A stretch of 64,000 nucleotides of DNA from Symsagittifera roscoffensis (lineage: Eukaryota; Xenacoelomorpha; Acoela; Convolutidae), in assembly GCF_963678635.1 (NCBI RefSeq), contig NW_026970820.1:2232001-2296000 (forward strand), in the 5' to 3' direction. Position 1 is the stretch's first letter. Each line of letters starts with the position of its first letter. The notes below the pieces were generated by a model. The model saw only the letters and a program-made list of their open reading frames with translations, ran no database searches and was not told the origin of the DNA. A program made the translations under genes and the position numbers. Positions 41,386 through 51,542 of this stretch are shown piece by piece.

Positions 41386-43595
41386 CACAATCAGGTACTA
41401 GTGTTTTATTTTTGTTTTTCGTATTTTGTCGAGCCAAAAGAGAGTGTAGTGAAGCATCAACATCATGTGCTCAAGCAAATACGTGGACTTCTACGCATTC
41501 CCATTCGCAATGCGCCCTTCGGGCGCAAATGCCAATGCTCAACTAATTTTGCCAGGTGAAAATTTTTTTAAAAAAAATTCTGATGAAATTTAACTTAAAC
41601 TACCACCAAAAACGCAAAGATTTCAAAGTGTGAATTATTCAAGTATTTGATAATACCGGGCATGCAGTGAGACTGATTTCGGCAAAATTAAAATGGAAAA
41701 TGAAGGAAATGGAAAGAAAAAAATGTTCAAAATTAGAACGCATTATCAAAAACTTATTTGATCTCCGCTAATGTCATAATTCCGATCAGGCTGATTTCAG
41801 ATTTTAAGCGTAGAGTTTACGGTTACGGCTGCTCCCTCTACAGGTCCCAGAGGGACCGAGTGAGCATCCTACCTCGATCCAGGATAACGGATAGTTGTTT
41901 TTAGTTTTTCACAAAATTTTTTTTCACTATTCCTTGTTTTCAATTCCTCATCAGAAGCTGTATTAACTTTCAAAAAAATTGATTTTATTAATCAATGCTT
42001 CCAAGAACAACTGATGTTAGGCGGTTACAAATGCGGTTGGTGAAAACTAGTAAGGGATAATGATGACAAAATTTGTAAGTTTTCAAGTGAATTTAAAAAC
42101 AGTTTTTTTCTTTTTTCTTTTATAAATCGGGGGAAATGAATCACTTTTTTTTAAGTTTTCCTCGCACCACCCACTGTTCTTAAGTAATGAAGATTCCTAT
42201 TCTAGCCGTTTATAACACTTTGGCAGAAAAAACATCAATATGATGTAAAATGTTTTTAAAAAAAGAAAAATTTAAAAATTATTTAAAAAAAAAAAAAATC
42301 AAAAATTTGTATGTTTCAAAATTGAAAAAAAGTGAAAATTAGTTGCATATTACGATTCAGCGTACCCAACTTAGTGGGTCTAGCATTTTAAATTACCAAA
42401 AAATATTGAAAATTGTAGATTTTATGAAGTTTTCATTTTGGCTATTTTTCCTTGTCGCCTCCACTTAAGGCACCTTTGAGCCAACTTGAGAAACTGGAAC
42501 CTAAACAAGCTGCACATATGGTCAAAATGAGCCATTTTCAGCGTGATAACACGCCTGGAAGAAAAAAACTCCAGAAAAGAAAGAAAATTATGAACTTTAA
42601 CCTTTTTTCTTCTTCAAATGGCGATACTTAGAATAATTTTTCAGCTGAAAAGTTCAAAAAATATCAAAAATTTCAAATTTTGACAAAAATTTTAAAAAAC
42701 CTCATCAGTCTATTTATTGGAGTGTTCGAGGTTTTGGGAGACCTTATCTGGCGGCTACCAACAAGTGGATCACTTATTTTAAAGTTTTGAGAAAAGTCAA
42801 AAAAACATGTTTTTTCGATTTTTTTGACAGAATTCCGGAAGCAATATCTTGGCTAAAAACAAGAATGAGGGCCTAAAATTAGTACAAACAGTACTCCCAC
42901 ATAAGGTACATTAGGTTGGAAACAAAAAACTTACTCTGACTCAAAAATCGTTTTTTAACTTTATTTCTGAACAAGAAATTGAAAAGAAATCAAAAACTTA
43001 AAAATTTTTTGAAAAAAATGATTGTTTTGAAAAAGTGCCAATTTTTAGCTGAAACTTTTCATTTTAGCTAATAAAGCCAGAGCACTGCCCTTTAAGCTCA
43101 AATAAATGAATTAGGCAAATTATTTTCAAGTTTTTTCGTTAGAGGCTTTCATTTTGAAAAAGTATTCAAAAATGGGTAAAAAAAAGTCAAAAAAATCAAC
43201 TTTCTCCGATTCAAAAACCTCCACTACCATGATGATTAGTTCGTTAGATAGGACTGCTGAGATCAGTTTAGACTTACTTTCATAAAAATATCAAAATTTT
43301 TACTTATTTTTGAGAATTAAGCAAAATAAAAACTTTTCCCAAATTGGGCAAAAAGCCCAAATTAGCCCAAACACCTGTTAAAAATTGTTGGGTCAAAAAA
43401 TCACAAAAGGAAACCCCTATTCGTTTGACATTTTAGGGCCGCATGCAAAAAATTAGACCATTCTAACCTGACAATTTCGAGAATCGACTTTTTTGCAAAA
43501 TTTCTCTATAGTCCATTTGAGGGATATTACTTGTACCGGTGGGGGCCCCTACCCCACCTCAAAAAATTTTGTAATGCTGGAACGCGGCCACCTAG
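41386..43595 (+). repeat. Array unit 22, class A
   Basis: Unit of 2210 bp. H1 at 41512-41526 (perfect, loop TTC), H2 at 41830-41866, H3 at 43538-43558. Confidence 0.92.
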
Positions 43596-45803
43596 CACCC
43601 TCAAGGTCACGTGTGTGATTTTTGTTTTTGGTATTTTCTGAAAACAAAAGAGAGCGTGGTCATGCATCTACATCATGTGCCCAAGCAAATACGTGGACTT
43701 CTACGCATTCCCATTCGCAAGGCGCCCTTCGGGCGCAAATGCCAAGGCTCAATTAATTTTGCCAGGTGAAAATGTTTTAAAGAAAAATTCGGATGAATTT
43801 TAACTTAAACTACCACCAAAAAACGCAAAGTTTTCAAAGTGTGAAACAATCAAGTTTTTGGTAATACCGGGCATGCAGAGAGACTGATTTGGGCAAAAAT
43901 AAAATGGAAAATGAAGGAAATGGAAAGAAAAAAATTGTTCAAAATAAGAACGCATTATCAAAAATTATTTGATCTCCGCTAATGTCATAATTCCGATCAG
44001 GCTGATTTCAGATTTTAAGCGTAGGGTTTACAGTTACGGCTGCTCTCTCTACAGGTCCCAGAGGGACCGAGTGAGCATCCTACCTCGATCCAGGATAACG
44101 GATAGTTGTTTTAAGTTTTTCACAATTTTTTTTACACTAATGCTTGTTTTCACTTCCTCATGAGAAGCTGTATAGTTTTTTAGAAAAAATGATTTTAATA
44201 ATCAATGCTTCCAAGAACAACTGATGTTAGGCGGTTACAAATGAGGTTGGTGAAAAGTAGTAAGGGATAATGATGAGAAAAATAGCAAGTTTTCAAATGA
44301 ATTTAAAAACAGTTTTTTTCTTTTTTTCTTTTGTAAATCGGGAGAAACGAATCAGTTTTTTTAAAGTTTTCCTGGCACCACCCACTGTTATTAAATAATG
44401 AAGATTCATGTTCTAGCCGTTAATAACAATTTGGCAGAAAAAACATCAATATGATGTAAAATGTTTTAAAAAAGAGAAAAATTTAAAAATTATGTTTTTT
44501 TTAGAAAAAAAAAATTGTAATTTTCAAAATTGAAAAAAAGTGAAAATTAATTGCCTATTACGATTCAGCGTGCCCAATTTAGTGGGTCTAGCATTTTAAA
44601 TTACCAAAAAACGTTGAAAATTGTAGATTTTATGAAGTTTTCATTTTGGCTATTTTTCCTTGTCGCCTCCACTTAAGGCACCTTTGAGCCAACTTGAGAA
44701 ACTGAAACCTAAACAAGCTACACAGATAGTCTGAATGAGCCATTTTCAGCTTGATAACACGCCAAGAAGAAAAAAAACTGTAGAAAAGAATGAAAATTTT
44801 GAACTTTAACCTTTTTTCTTCTTCAAATGGCGTTACTTAGAATAATTTTTCAGGTGAAAAGTTGAAAAAAAATCAAAAAATTCAAACTTTGAAAAAATTT
44901 TAAAAAAATCTCATCAGTCTGTTTTTTGGAGTCTTCGAGATTTTGGGAGACCTTATCTGGTGGCTAACAACAAGTGGATCACTTATTTTAAAATTTCGAG
45001 AAAGGTCAAAAAAACATGTTTTTTCGATTTTTTTGACAGAATTCCGAAAGCAATATCTTGGCTTAAAACAAAAATGAGGGCCTAAAATTAGTACAAACAG
45101 TACTCCCACATAAAGTACATTAGGTTGGAAACAAAAAATTGACTCTGACTCAAAAATCGTTTTTAAACTTTATTTCTGAACAAAAAATTGTAAAAAAATC
45201 AAAAACTTAAAAATTTTTTGAAAAAAATGATTGTTTTGAAAAAGTGCCAATTTTTGGCTGAAACTTTTCATTTTAGCTAAGAAAGCCAGAGCAATGCCCT
45301 TTAAGCTCTAATAAATTAATAAACCAAATTGTTTTCAAGTTTTTTCGTCAAAGGTTTTTATTTTGAAAAAGTATTCAAAAATGGGTAAAAAAAAGTCAAA
45401 AAAATCAATTTTCTCCGATTCAAAAACCTCCACTACCATGATGATTAGTGCGTTAGATAGGACTGCTGAGATCAATTTAGACGTTCTTTCATAAGTATAT
45501 CAAAATTTTTACTTATTTTTGAGAATTAGGCAAAATAAAAACTTTTCCCAAATTGGGCAAAAAGCCCAAATTAGCCCAAACACCTGTTAAAAATTGTTGG
45601 GTCAAAAAATCACAAAAGGAAACCCCTATTCGTTTGACATTTTAGGGCCGCATGCAAAAAATTAGACCAATCTAACCTGACAATTTCGAGAATCAACTTT
45701 TTTGTCAAGATTCTCTAAAGACCAATTTAGGGAGATTACTTGTACCGGTGGGGGCCCTACCCCACCTAAAAAATTTTTGAAATGCTGGAACGCGGCCACC
45801 TAG
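43596..45803 (+). repeat. Array unit 23, class A
   Basis: Unit of 2208 bp. H1 at 43722-43736, H2 at 44041-44077, H3 at 45747-45766. Nearly the same sequence as unit 24, so these two are a recent tandem duplication. Confidence 0.92.
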
Positions 45804-48012
45804 CACCCTCAAGGTCACGTGTTGGATTTTTGTTGTTGGTTTTTTCTGAAAACAAAAAAGAGCGTGGTCATGCATCGACATCATGTGGTCAAGCAAATAC
45901 GTGGACTTCTACGCATTCCCATTAGCAATGCGCCCTTCGGGCGCAAATGCCAATGCTCAATTAATTTTGCCAGGTGAAAATGTTTTAAAGAAAAATTCTG
46001 ATGAATTTCAACTTAAACTACCACCAAAAAACGCAAAGTTTTCAAAGTGTGAAACAATCAAGTTTTTGGTAATACCGGGCATGCAGAGAGACTGATTTGG
46101 GCAAAAATAAAATGGAAAATGAAGGAAATGGAAAGAAAAAAATTGTTCAAAATAAGAACGCATTATCAAAAATTATTTGATCTCCGCCAATGTCATAATT
46201 CCGATCAGGCTGATTTCAGATTTTAAGCGTAGGGTTTACAGTTACGGCTGCTCTCTCTACAGGTCCCAGAGGGACCGAGTGAGCATCCTACCTCGATCCA
46301 GGATAACGGATAGTTGTTTTAAGTTTTTCACAATTTTTTTTACACTAATGCTTGTTTTCACTTCCTCATGAGAAGCTGTATAATTTTTTAGAAAAATTGA
46401 TTTTAATAATCAATGCTTCCAAGAACAACTGATGTTAGGCGGTTACAAATGAGGTTGGTGAAAAGTAGTAAGGGATAATGATGAGAAAAATAGCAAGTTT
46501 TCAAATGAATTTAAAAACAGTTTTTTTCTTTTTTTCTTTTGTAAATCGGGAGAAACGAATCAGTTTTTTTAAAGTTTTCCTGGCACCACCCACTGTTATT
46601 AAATAATGAAGATTCATGTTCTAGCCGTTAATAACAATTTGGCAGAAAAAACATCAATATGATGTAAAATGTTTTAAAAAAGAGAAAAATTTAAAAATTA
46701 TGTTTTTTTTAGAAAAAAAAAATTGTAATTTTCAAAATTGAAAAAAAGTGAAAATTAATTGCCTATTACGATTCAGCGTACCCAATTTAGTGGGTCTAGC
46801 ATTTTAAATTACCAAAAAACGTTGAAAATTGTAGATTTTATGAAGTTTTCATTTTGGCTATTTTTCCTTGTCGCCTCCACTTAAGGCACCTTTGAGCCAA
46901 CTTGAGAAACTGAAACCTAAACAAGCTACACAGATGTTCTGAATGAGCCATTTTCAGCTTGATAACACGCCAAGAAGAAAAAAAACTGTAGAAAAGAATG
47001 AAAACTTTGAACTTTAACCTTTTTTCTTCTTCAAATGGCGTTACTTAGAATAATTTTTCAGGTGAAAAGTTGAAAAAAAATCAAAAAATTCAAATTTTGA
47101 AAAAATTTTAAAAAAATCTCATCAGTCTGTTTATTGGAGTCTTCGAGATTTTGGGAGACCTTATCTGGTGGCTAACAACAAGTGGATCACTTATTTTAAA
47201 ATTTCGAGAAAGGTCAAAAAAACATGTTTTTTCGATTTTTTTGACAGAATTCCGAAAGCAATATCTTGGCTTAAAACAAAAATGAGGGCCTAAAATTAGT
47301 ACAAACAGCACTCCCACATAAAGTACATTAGGTTGGAAACAAAAAATTGACTCTGACTCAAAAATCGTTTTTAAACTTTATTTCTGAACAAAAAATTGTA
47401 AAAAAATCAAAAATTTAATTTTTTTTTGAAAAAAATGATTGTTTTGAAAAAGTGCCAATTTTTAGCTGAAACTTTTCATTTTAGCTAAGAAAGCCAGAGC
47501 AATGCCCTTTAAGCTCTAATAAATTAATAAACCAAATTGTTTTCAAGTTTTTTCGTCAAAGGTTTTTATTTTGAAAAAGTATTCAAAAATGGGTAAAAAA
47601 AAGTCAAAAAAATCAATTTTCTCCGATTCAAAAAACTCCACTACCATGATGATTAGTGCGTTAGATAGGACTGCTGAGATCAAATTAGACGTTCTTTCAT
47701 AAGTATATCAAAATTTTTACTTATTTTTGAGAATTAGGCAAAATAAAAACTTTTCCCAAATTGGGCAAAAAGCCCAAATTAGCCCAAACACCTGTTAAAA
47801 ATTGTTGGGTCAAAAAGTCACAAAAGAAAACCCCTATTCGTTTGCCATTTTAGGGCCGCATGCAAAAAATTAGACCAATCTAACCTGACAATTTCGAGAA
47901 TCGACTTTTTTGCAAAATTTCTCTATAGTCCATTTGAGGGATATTACTTGTACCGGTGGGGGCCCCTACCCCACCTCAAAAAATTTTGTAATGCTGGAAC
48001 GCGGCCACCTAG
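45804..48012 (+). repeat. Array unit 24, class A (last complete unit)
   Basis: Unit of 2209 bp, nearly identical to unit 23 except near its 3' end, where it takes the GAGGGATATTACTTG version seen in units 11, 19 and 22. H1 at 45930-45944, H2 at 46249-46285, H3 at 47955-47975. Ends CGCGGCCACCTAG at 48012. Confidence 0.92.
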
Positions 48013-48115
48013 GGGTGCTTAACCATCCCCACCCACCCGACCTGGGTTTTTTACCAATGCACTTGATCAACCAGGCTTCCACCACTGTTTTCTGTTCGAT
48101 TCGATCAGGGATCAT
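48013..48115 (+). repeat. Truncated class C head at array edge
   Basis: After the last CTAG come about 100 bases resembling the head of class C (compare 13418-13520): both carry ACCATCCCCACCCACCCGACC-like text (the copies differ slightly), then a CACGTGATCA/CACTTGATCA stretch. Similarity fades near 48115 and nothing further of a C unit follows. The end coordinate is approximate. Confidence 0.6.
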
Positions 48116-48620
48116 GGTTGTTTACTGTTTGCACATAATAAGTGACTATGATGTAATTAGTGTTGAAAAAAAAAAGTTTTTAACTGATCGTCTCACACCG
48201 GGGTTCGAACACCAGACATATCGGTCCTGAGTCTAACGCTCTAACCAACTGCGCCACCTTGCGTCTTGCTTAGGCAGAAGCGAAAGTATTGTTCAACAAA
48301 CGATTTCAGTCGTATGATTAGTAAAACTGAGACGATTATATTCAGTTTTTTGATTTACTTTTTCTTTCCAGTCCATTGACTGGATTACACTGAAACATGA
48401 ACTTTATTTTAATATCTTAAGCATTTCAGTATGCTTAGTTTTTAACAACATATTTTAACAGGAATGTCAGCAATGCTACGATTTGGAAACGAACCTTCAA
48501 CCAACGGAGACCTAATAGTGGACGGAACCACTAGACCACAAACGACGAAATTGTTGTTGAATTGGGACATTATCAGTGAAATTAAACGTCAAATGTGATG
48601 TCTTATCAGTGTCATTGGGC
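48116..48620. other. Non-coding flank with tRNA-like sequence
   Basis: No convincing reading frame. The only structured item is the tRNA-like sequence at 48191-48262, listed separately. The rest is AT-rich and unremarkable. Confidence 0.6.
48191..48262 (-). repeat. tRNA-derived sequence (degenerate tRNA or SINE head)
   Basis: Read on the minus strand it has an A-box TGGCGCAGTTGG (48245-48256) and a B-box with GTTCGAAC (48203-48210) at tRNA-like spacing. The D arm is recognisable, but the anticodon and T stems do not pair well, so a working tRNA is unlikely. Confidence 0.5.
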
Positions 48621-48920
48621 GTATGTATGTATGCATGTATATATTTATGTATATTTGTATGTACGTATGTATGTATGTATGTATGTATGTATGTATGGAT
48701 TAAAGTAATGTTGTATGTATGTGAATGCAGGCATACAAATATGTTTGCTCGTGTACTTATGTAGGTACGTGTGTATGTTGTATGCATGTATGTATGAATT
48801 TATGTATGTATGTATTTATGTATGTATTTATGTGATTATGTATGTTTTATTGCATATTGTATGAATGTGTGTAAGTATGTGAAATGTATGTCTTGATTGA
48901 TGTATCTATGTACGTATATA
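48621..48920. repeat. GTAT/ATGT microsatellite, imperfect
   Basis: About 300 bases of imperfect GTAT tetranucleotide repeat, cleanest at 48657-48696 and 48780-48830, interrupted by unique bases. Open frames on both strands across it are by-products of the repeat. Confidence 0.92.
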
Positions 48921-49260
48921 AAATATTGCTAACACTGAATATTTTCTTTTCTGTTTCTTCGATAACCTATAACGAGTAATGTTGATATATGACAATGACG
49001 AATGTTTAATAGTGAATTTTTTACCATTGCCTCATCAGCTTCCATTTTATGTAACGTTTTTACATTTTAAGAGAACTCTCTTGTTTCGACTGTTTCTGAG
49101 AATATTCAATTCGGGTAGACAAAAAGCAGAAACGTTAGACGTTTTTCTTTGAAAAGGAAAATAATTGAACGATTTGAGTCTGGTTATGAATGTGATTGTT
49201 TCAACTGAACATACTCATTAACTTTGACAGCTATTAAAGGAAATGTGTTCAAAAAATTTT
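48921..49260. other. Non-coding, nothing recognised
   Basis: AT-rich, no long frame, no repeat shared with the array and no hairpin of note. Confidence 0.5.
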
Positions 49261-49269
49261 TCTTCGACC

Positions 49270-49337
49270 TGTCAGAGTTTCGAACCGGCGTGTTTGGTTT
49301 GCAAGACCAGTTATGAACCACTAAACTATCGTCTCGT
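49270..49337 (-). repeat. tRNA-Ala(TGC)-like degenerate sequence
   Basis: On the minus strand an A-box TAGTTTAGTGGTT, a four-base-pair anticodon stem around loop CTTGCAA (anticodon would be TGC, alanine), and a B-box CCGGTTCGAAA. The T stem is broken (GCCGG against CTCTG), so this is probably a pseudogene or SINE remnant. Confidence 0.5.
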
Positions 49338-49800
49338 GATAATTGCTGCAAGTTGCGATTGGCAGTGAAGGAAACAGAAGAAACAATTGCTGTGGTTTAG
49401 AGAGACTTTATTTGAAATAATTCCTTCCACTAGGATAGCTTTGTGGAACCAGAGTCAACCCGGCCTCTCTTCTGTCATCCCACTGTGGGAAATGAAACTT
49501 TTTGTCAAGGTTTATTGGAAGGATAGGAAAAACATTTAATGATATGAAGGATCAGTGTGGGAATCGAACTAGGGCTATCTGCTTCCAAGTCCTGTGCAGA
49601 TTCGCTTGTGGTAAGACAGATATCTAATAGACACTAGTTTTTGCCGACCAATCATCTGAGGTCTTAGAAAGCATGGCTGGAAAAAGACAAGATTTGAAAT
49701 CTGATGGTTTTCTGTAATGTTAACAGATGTTGTGCGATGAGTTAAAAATATTTTTTCATGAGGGAATTGAAACAAAGAGAAACATAAAATTTTGATCTAT
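49338..49800. other. Non-coding, nothing recognised
   Basis: Mixed-composition sequence without a plausible gene. A 66-codon minus frame at 49575-49775 has no recognisable motif and I do not call it. Confidence 0.4.
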
Positions 49801-50085
49801 TGGAGTCACTGCCTTGGCGGTGGCCAACGGGTCATTCCTCTGTCTCTCAGTGTATATGACGGATTGTGTCAGATCCGTATGAACCTCCTCCGCTAGTCGG
49901 TCAGGGGGACGTGTCTGGCAAGCCAGATTGGGAACCCCAAACCCACAGCCCTTCTCGCCATGTCTTTACATGATCTCAGAGTGTCGGACTATTTTCACTT
50001 TTGATCAACTAGCTTCAGAGACCAGTTTCAGATGCCCCGCCAAAGACATCATCGACTAGTATCGTATTTGGTTTCGGTGATGTTG
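49801..50085. other. GC-richer block of unknown nature
   Basis: A stretch of near-balanced base composition inside AT-rich flank, with phrases such as CCTTGGCGGTGGCC and GGGGACGTGTCTGGCAAGCC. No frame is open across it. It could be the end of a retroelement, a non-coding RNA gene or a decayed exon. I do not recognise it. Confidence 0.35.
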
Positions 50086-50290
50086 AGAATGCGTTGGAAG
50101 GTAGCGAAACAATGACAGAAAAAAACGGCTAATTGTAAAAACATCCGAAATATTATGCATTCGATTAAATGCATACGTTAGATGAAAAAATTGAAATCTC
50201 AATGAGGGATAAACATGAAATTTACTCAGTTAATTGTAATGATTTAACTATCGCTATGAGTAATTGAAATGCTTATTCTATTCTGTAAAC

Positions 50291-50367
50291 TCCACCGCTG
50301 TTTAGTGCAGTGGTAGTGGAGTGCACTGGCAATCCTGGGGTTAGAGGATCAATCCTCGACCTGAGCC
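50291..50367 (+). repeat. tRNA-derived sequence (degenerate)
   Basis: Plus-strand A-box TTTAGTGCAGTGG (50301-50313) and a B-box-like hairpin GAGGA/TCCTC near 50345-50357. The anticodon arm does not fold, so a SINE or tRNA remnant is most likely. Confidence 0.45.
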
Positions 50368-51480
50368 AAAAAAAAATTGTTCTTTTTTCAAATCAGTAGG
50401 CCGTTAAAAACCGAAGCCACAACCGCTTACGTTCGAACACTTGTTTTCATCTCAATTATTTTTGTCTAGTTTGAATGTTCCTGTGTTGTTTCTTTTGTAT
50501 TTTGTTGTTCAAATTTTACCTTTATTTATCTTGTTGCATGTGTTTGCAATATTTTTGAAAATTAGCGTTTCCAAAAAAAATTGTGCAAACATCAAAGATG
50601 TAAGAAGACGCATCGGTTGGATATTTTCATCGAAAGTGATAAAGGTTCTGCTAAATGAGTAAAAACAACTTCTATCAACTTAACCAAACGTCAAGTCATA
50701 AACAAACGTAGTCAGTGAAAAAAAAATTGTGATAAATTGTTTTTTCGCGTGTACAAAGAAGCAGTAGTTTTCTGCTGTTGAAACTTTTACAAGTATGAGA
50801 TAAGTTTAACAGGCAAAATAGAAACAAATCACGAGGAGAAATGATAGACTAAATGACTAGTTACTTGGTGATAACATAAATGTTGATGCTTCACGAGGAA
50901 GGCAAACGCTAATTTTACCGTAAATACCACCGAACAGCTTCAGCGAAGAACGTTTAAAGCGGACATGGACAGTTATCCTATAAAGTTAATATAAAAGTGG
51001 CTTTCACACTCCAAAATTAGCACTCAAGACGCGACACATTAAATGCATATGGGAAAGAAAGAAACAACATAAAGGTAGCTGAAATTTAATTTGATAGGTT
51101 AAAGTAACACTAACAAAAAATGAGTCAAACTTAACATCATAATAAAGAAACGCAAAAGAAAGAGAAGCAAGAAGTGACAGTATCTACGGCATTAACAGCT
51201 CGTTTCATTACGACAATTAAGTTCTGTCAATGAACTTCGTTAGGTAATGAAACACATATGTTTACAAAACAACCAATAATATATGATGTTTTCAGTGACA
51301 GCTAACATATTATCAGCGACATAATAATATATAAAAAAAGCTGACAGGGAAAGCCGGAACACTAACTATTGAAATCTTCTTGTTTCGCACAGAACAGGTT
51401 GCAATATTTTTTGCACACCACAAAAAAGGTATAAGCAAATCAAATACTCAATGAAACTAACGATAACTAATTGAAAGAAC
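50368..51480. other. Non-coding flank, nothing recognised
   Basis: AT-rich sequence between the tRNA-like remnant and the Helitron 3' hairpin. A hydrophobic 73-codon frame at 50441-50662 begins at TTG and has no support. Part of this stretch may belong to the Helitron 3' end. Confidence 0.4.
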
Positions 51481-51509
51481 GTGCCATTTTCGGGGACCGA
51501 AAATGGCAC
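51481..51509 (-). terminator. Perfect 13-bp hairpin 3' of Rep-helicase gene
   Basis: Arms GTGCCATTTTCGG (51481-51493) and CCGAAAATGGCAC (51497-51509), loop of three bases, 33 nt past the stop codon. Helitrons carry a short hairpin near the 3' end that signals termination of transposition, and this is the best candidate here. It could instead act in RNA 3' end formation. Confidence 0.6.
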
Positions 51510-51542
51510 TACAAAAGTTCTGAAAAGTTTTCTAATGTTTCT

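Noticed and set aside
1..48012. Dozens of 60-140 codon open frames in the array, some repeated in many units
   Set aside because: They repeat because the DNA repeats. Most begin at non-ATG codons, differ in length by frameshifts in A and T runs, some cross unit borders (for example 20284-20547 and 36855-37118), and none shows a recognisable domain.
1..48012. Array units as classical non-autonomous Helitrons, since CTAG fits the CTRR end
   Set aside because: Classical Helitrons start with TC and insert between A and T. The base after each CTAG here is g, a, t or c and heads do not start with TC. H3 also lies about 35-40 bases from the end, farther than the usual 10-12. A related single-strand mechanism remains possible.
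1..48012. CRISPR array or bacterial integron
   Set aside because: Repeats are kilobases long with no short repeat-spacer pattern, and there is no integrase gene or attC core. The integron comparison is only an analogy for cassette layout.
48512..48787. Frames across the microsatellite (minus 91 codons, plus 62 codons)
   Set aside because: Periodic THIHTYIH-type or CMYVC-type translation of a GTAT repeat, not a gene.
50441..50662. Hydrophobic 73-codon plus-strand frame
   Set aside because: It starts at TTG, has no upstream signal, and its hydrophobic residues follow from T-rich DNA.
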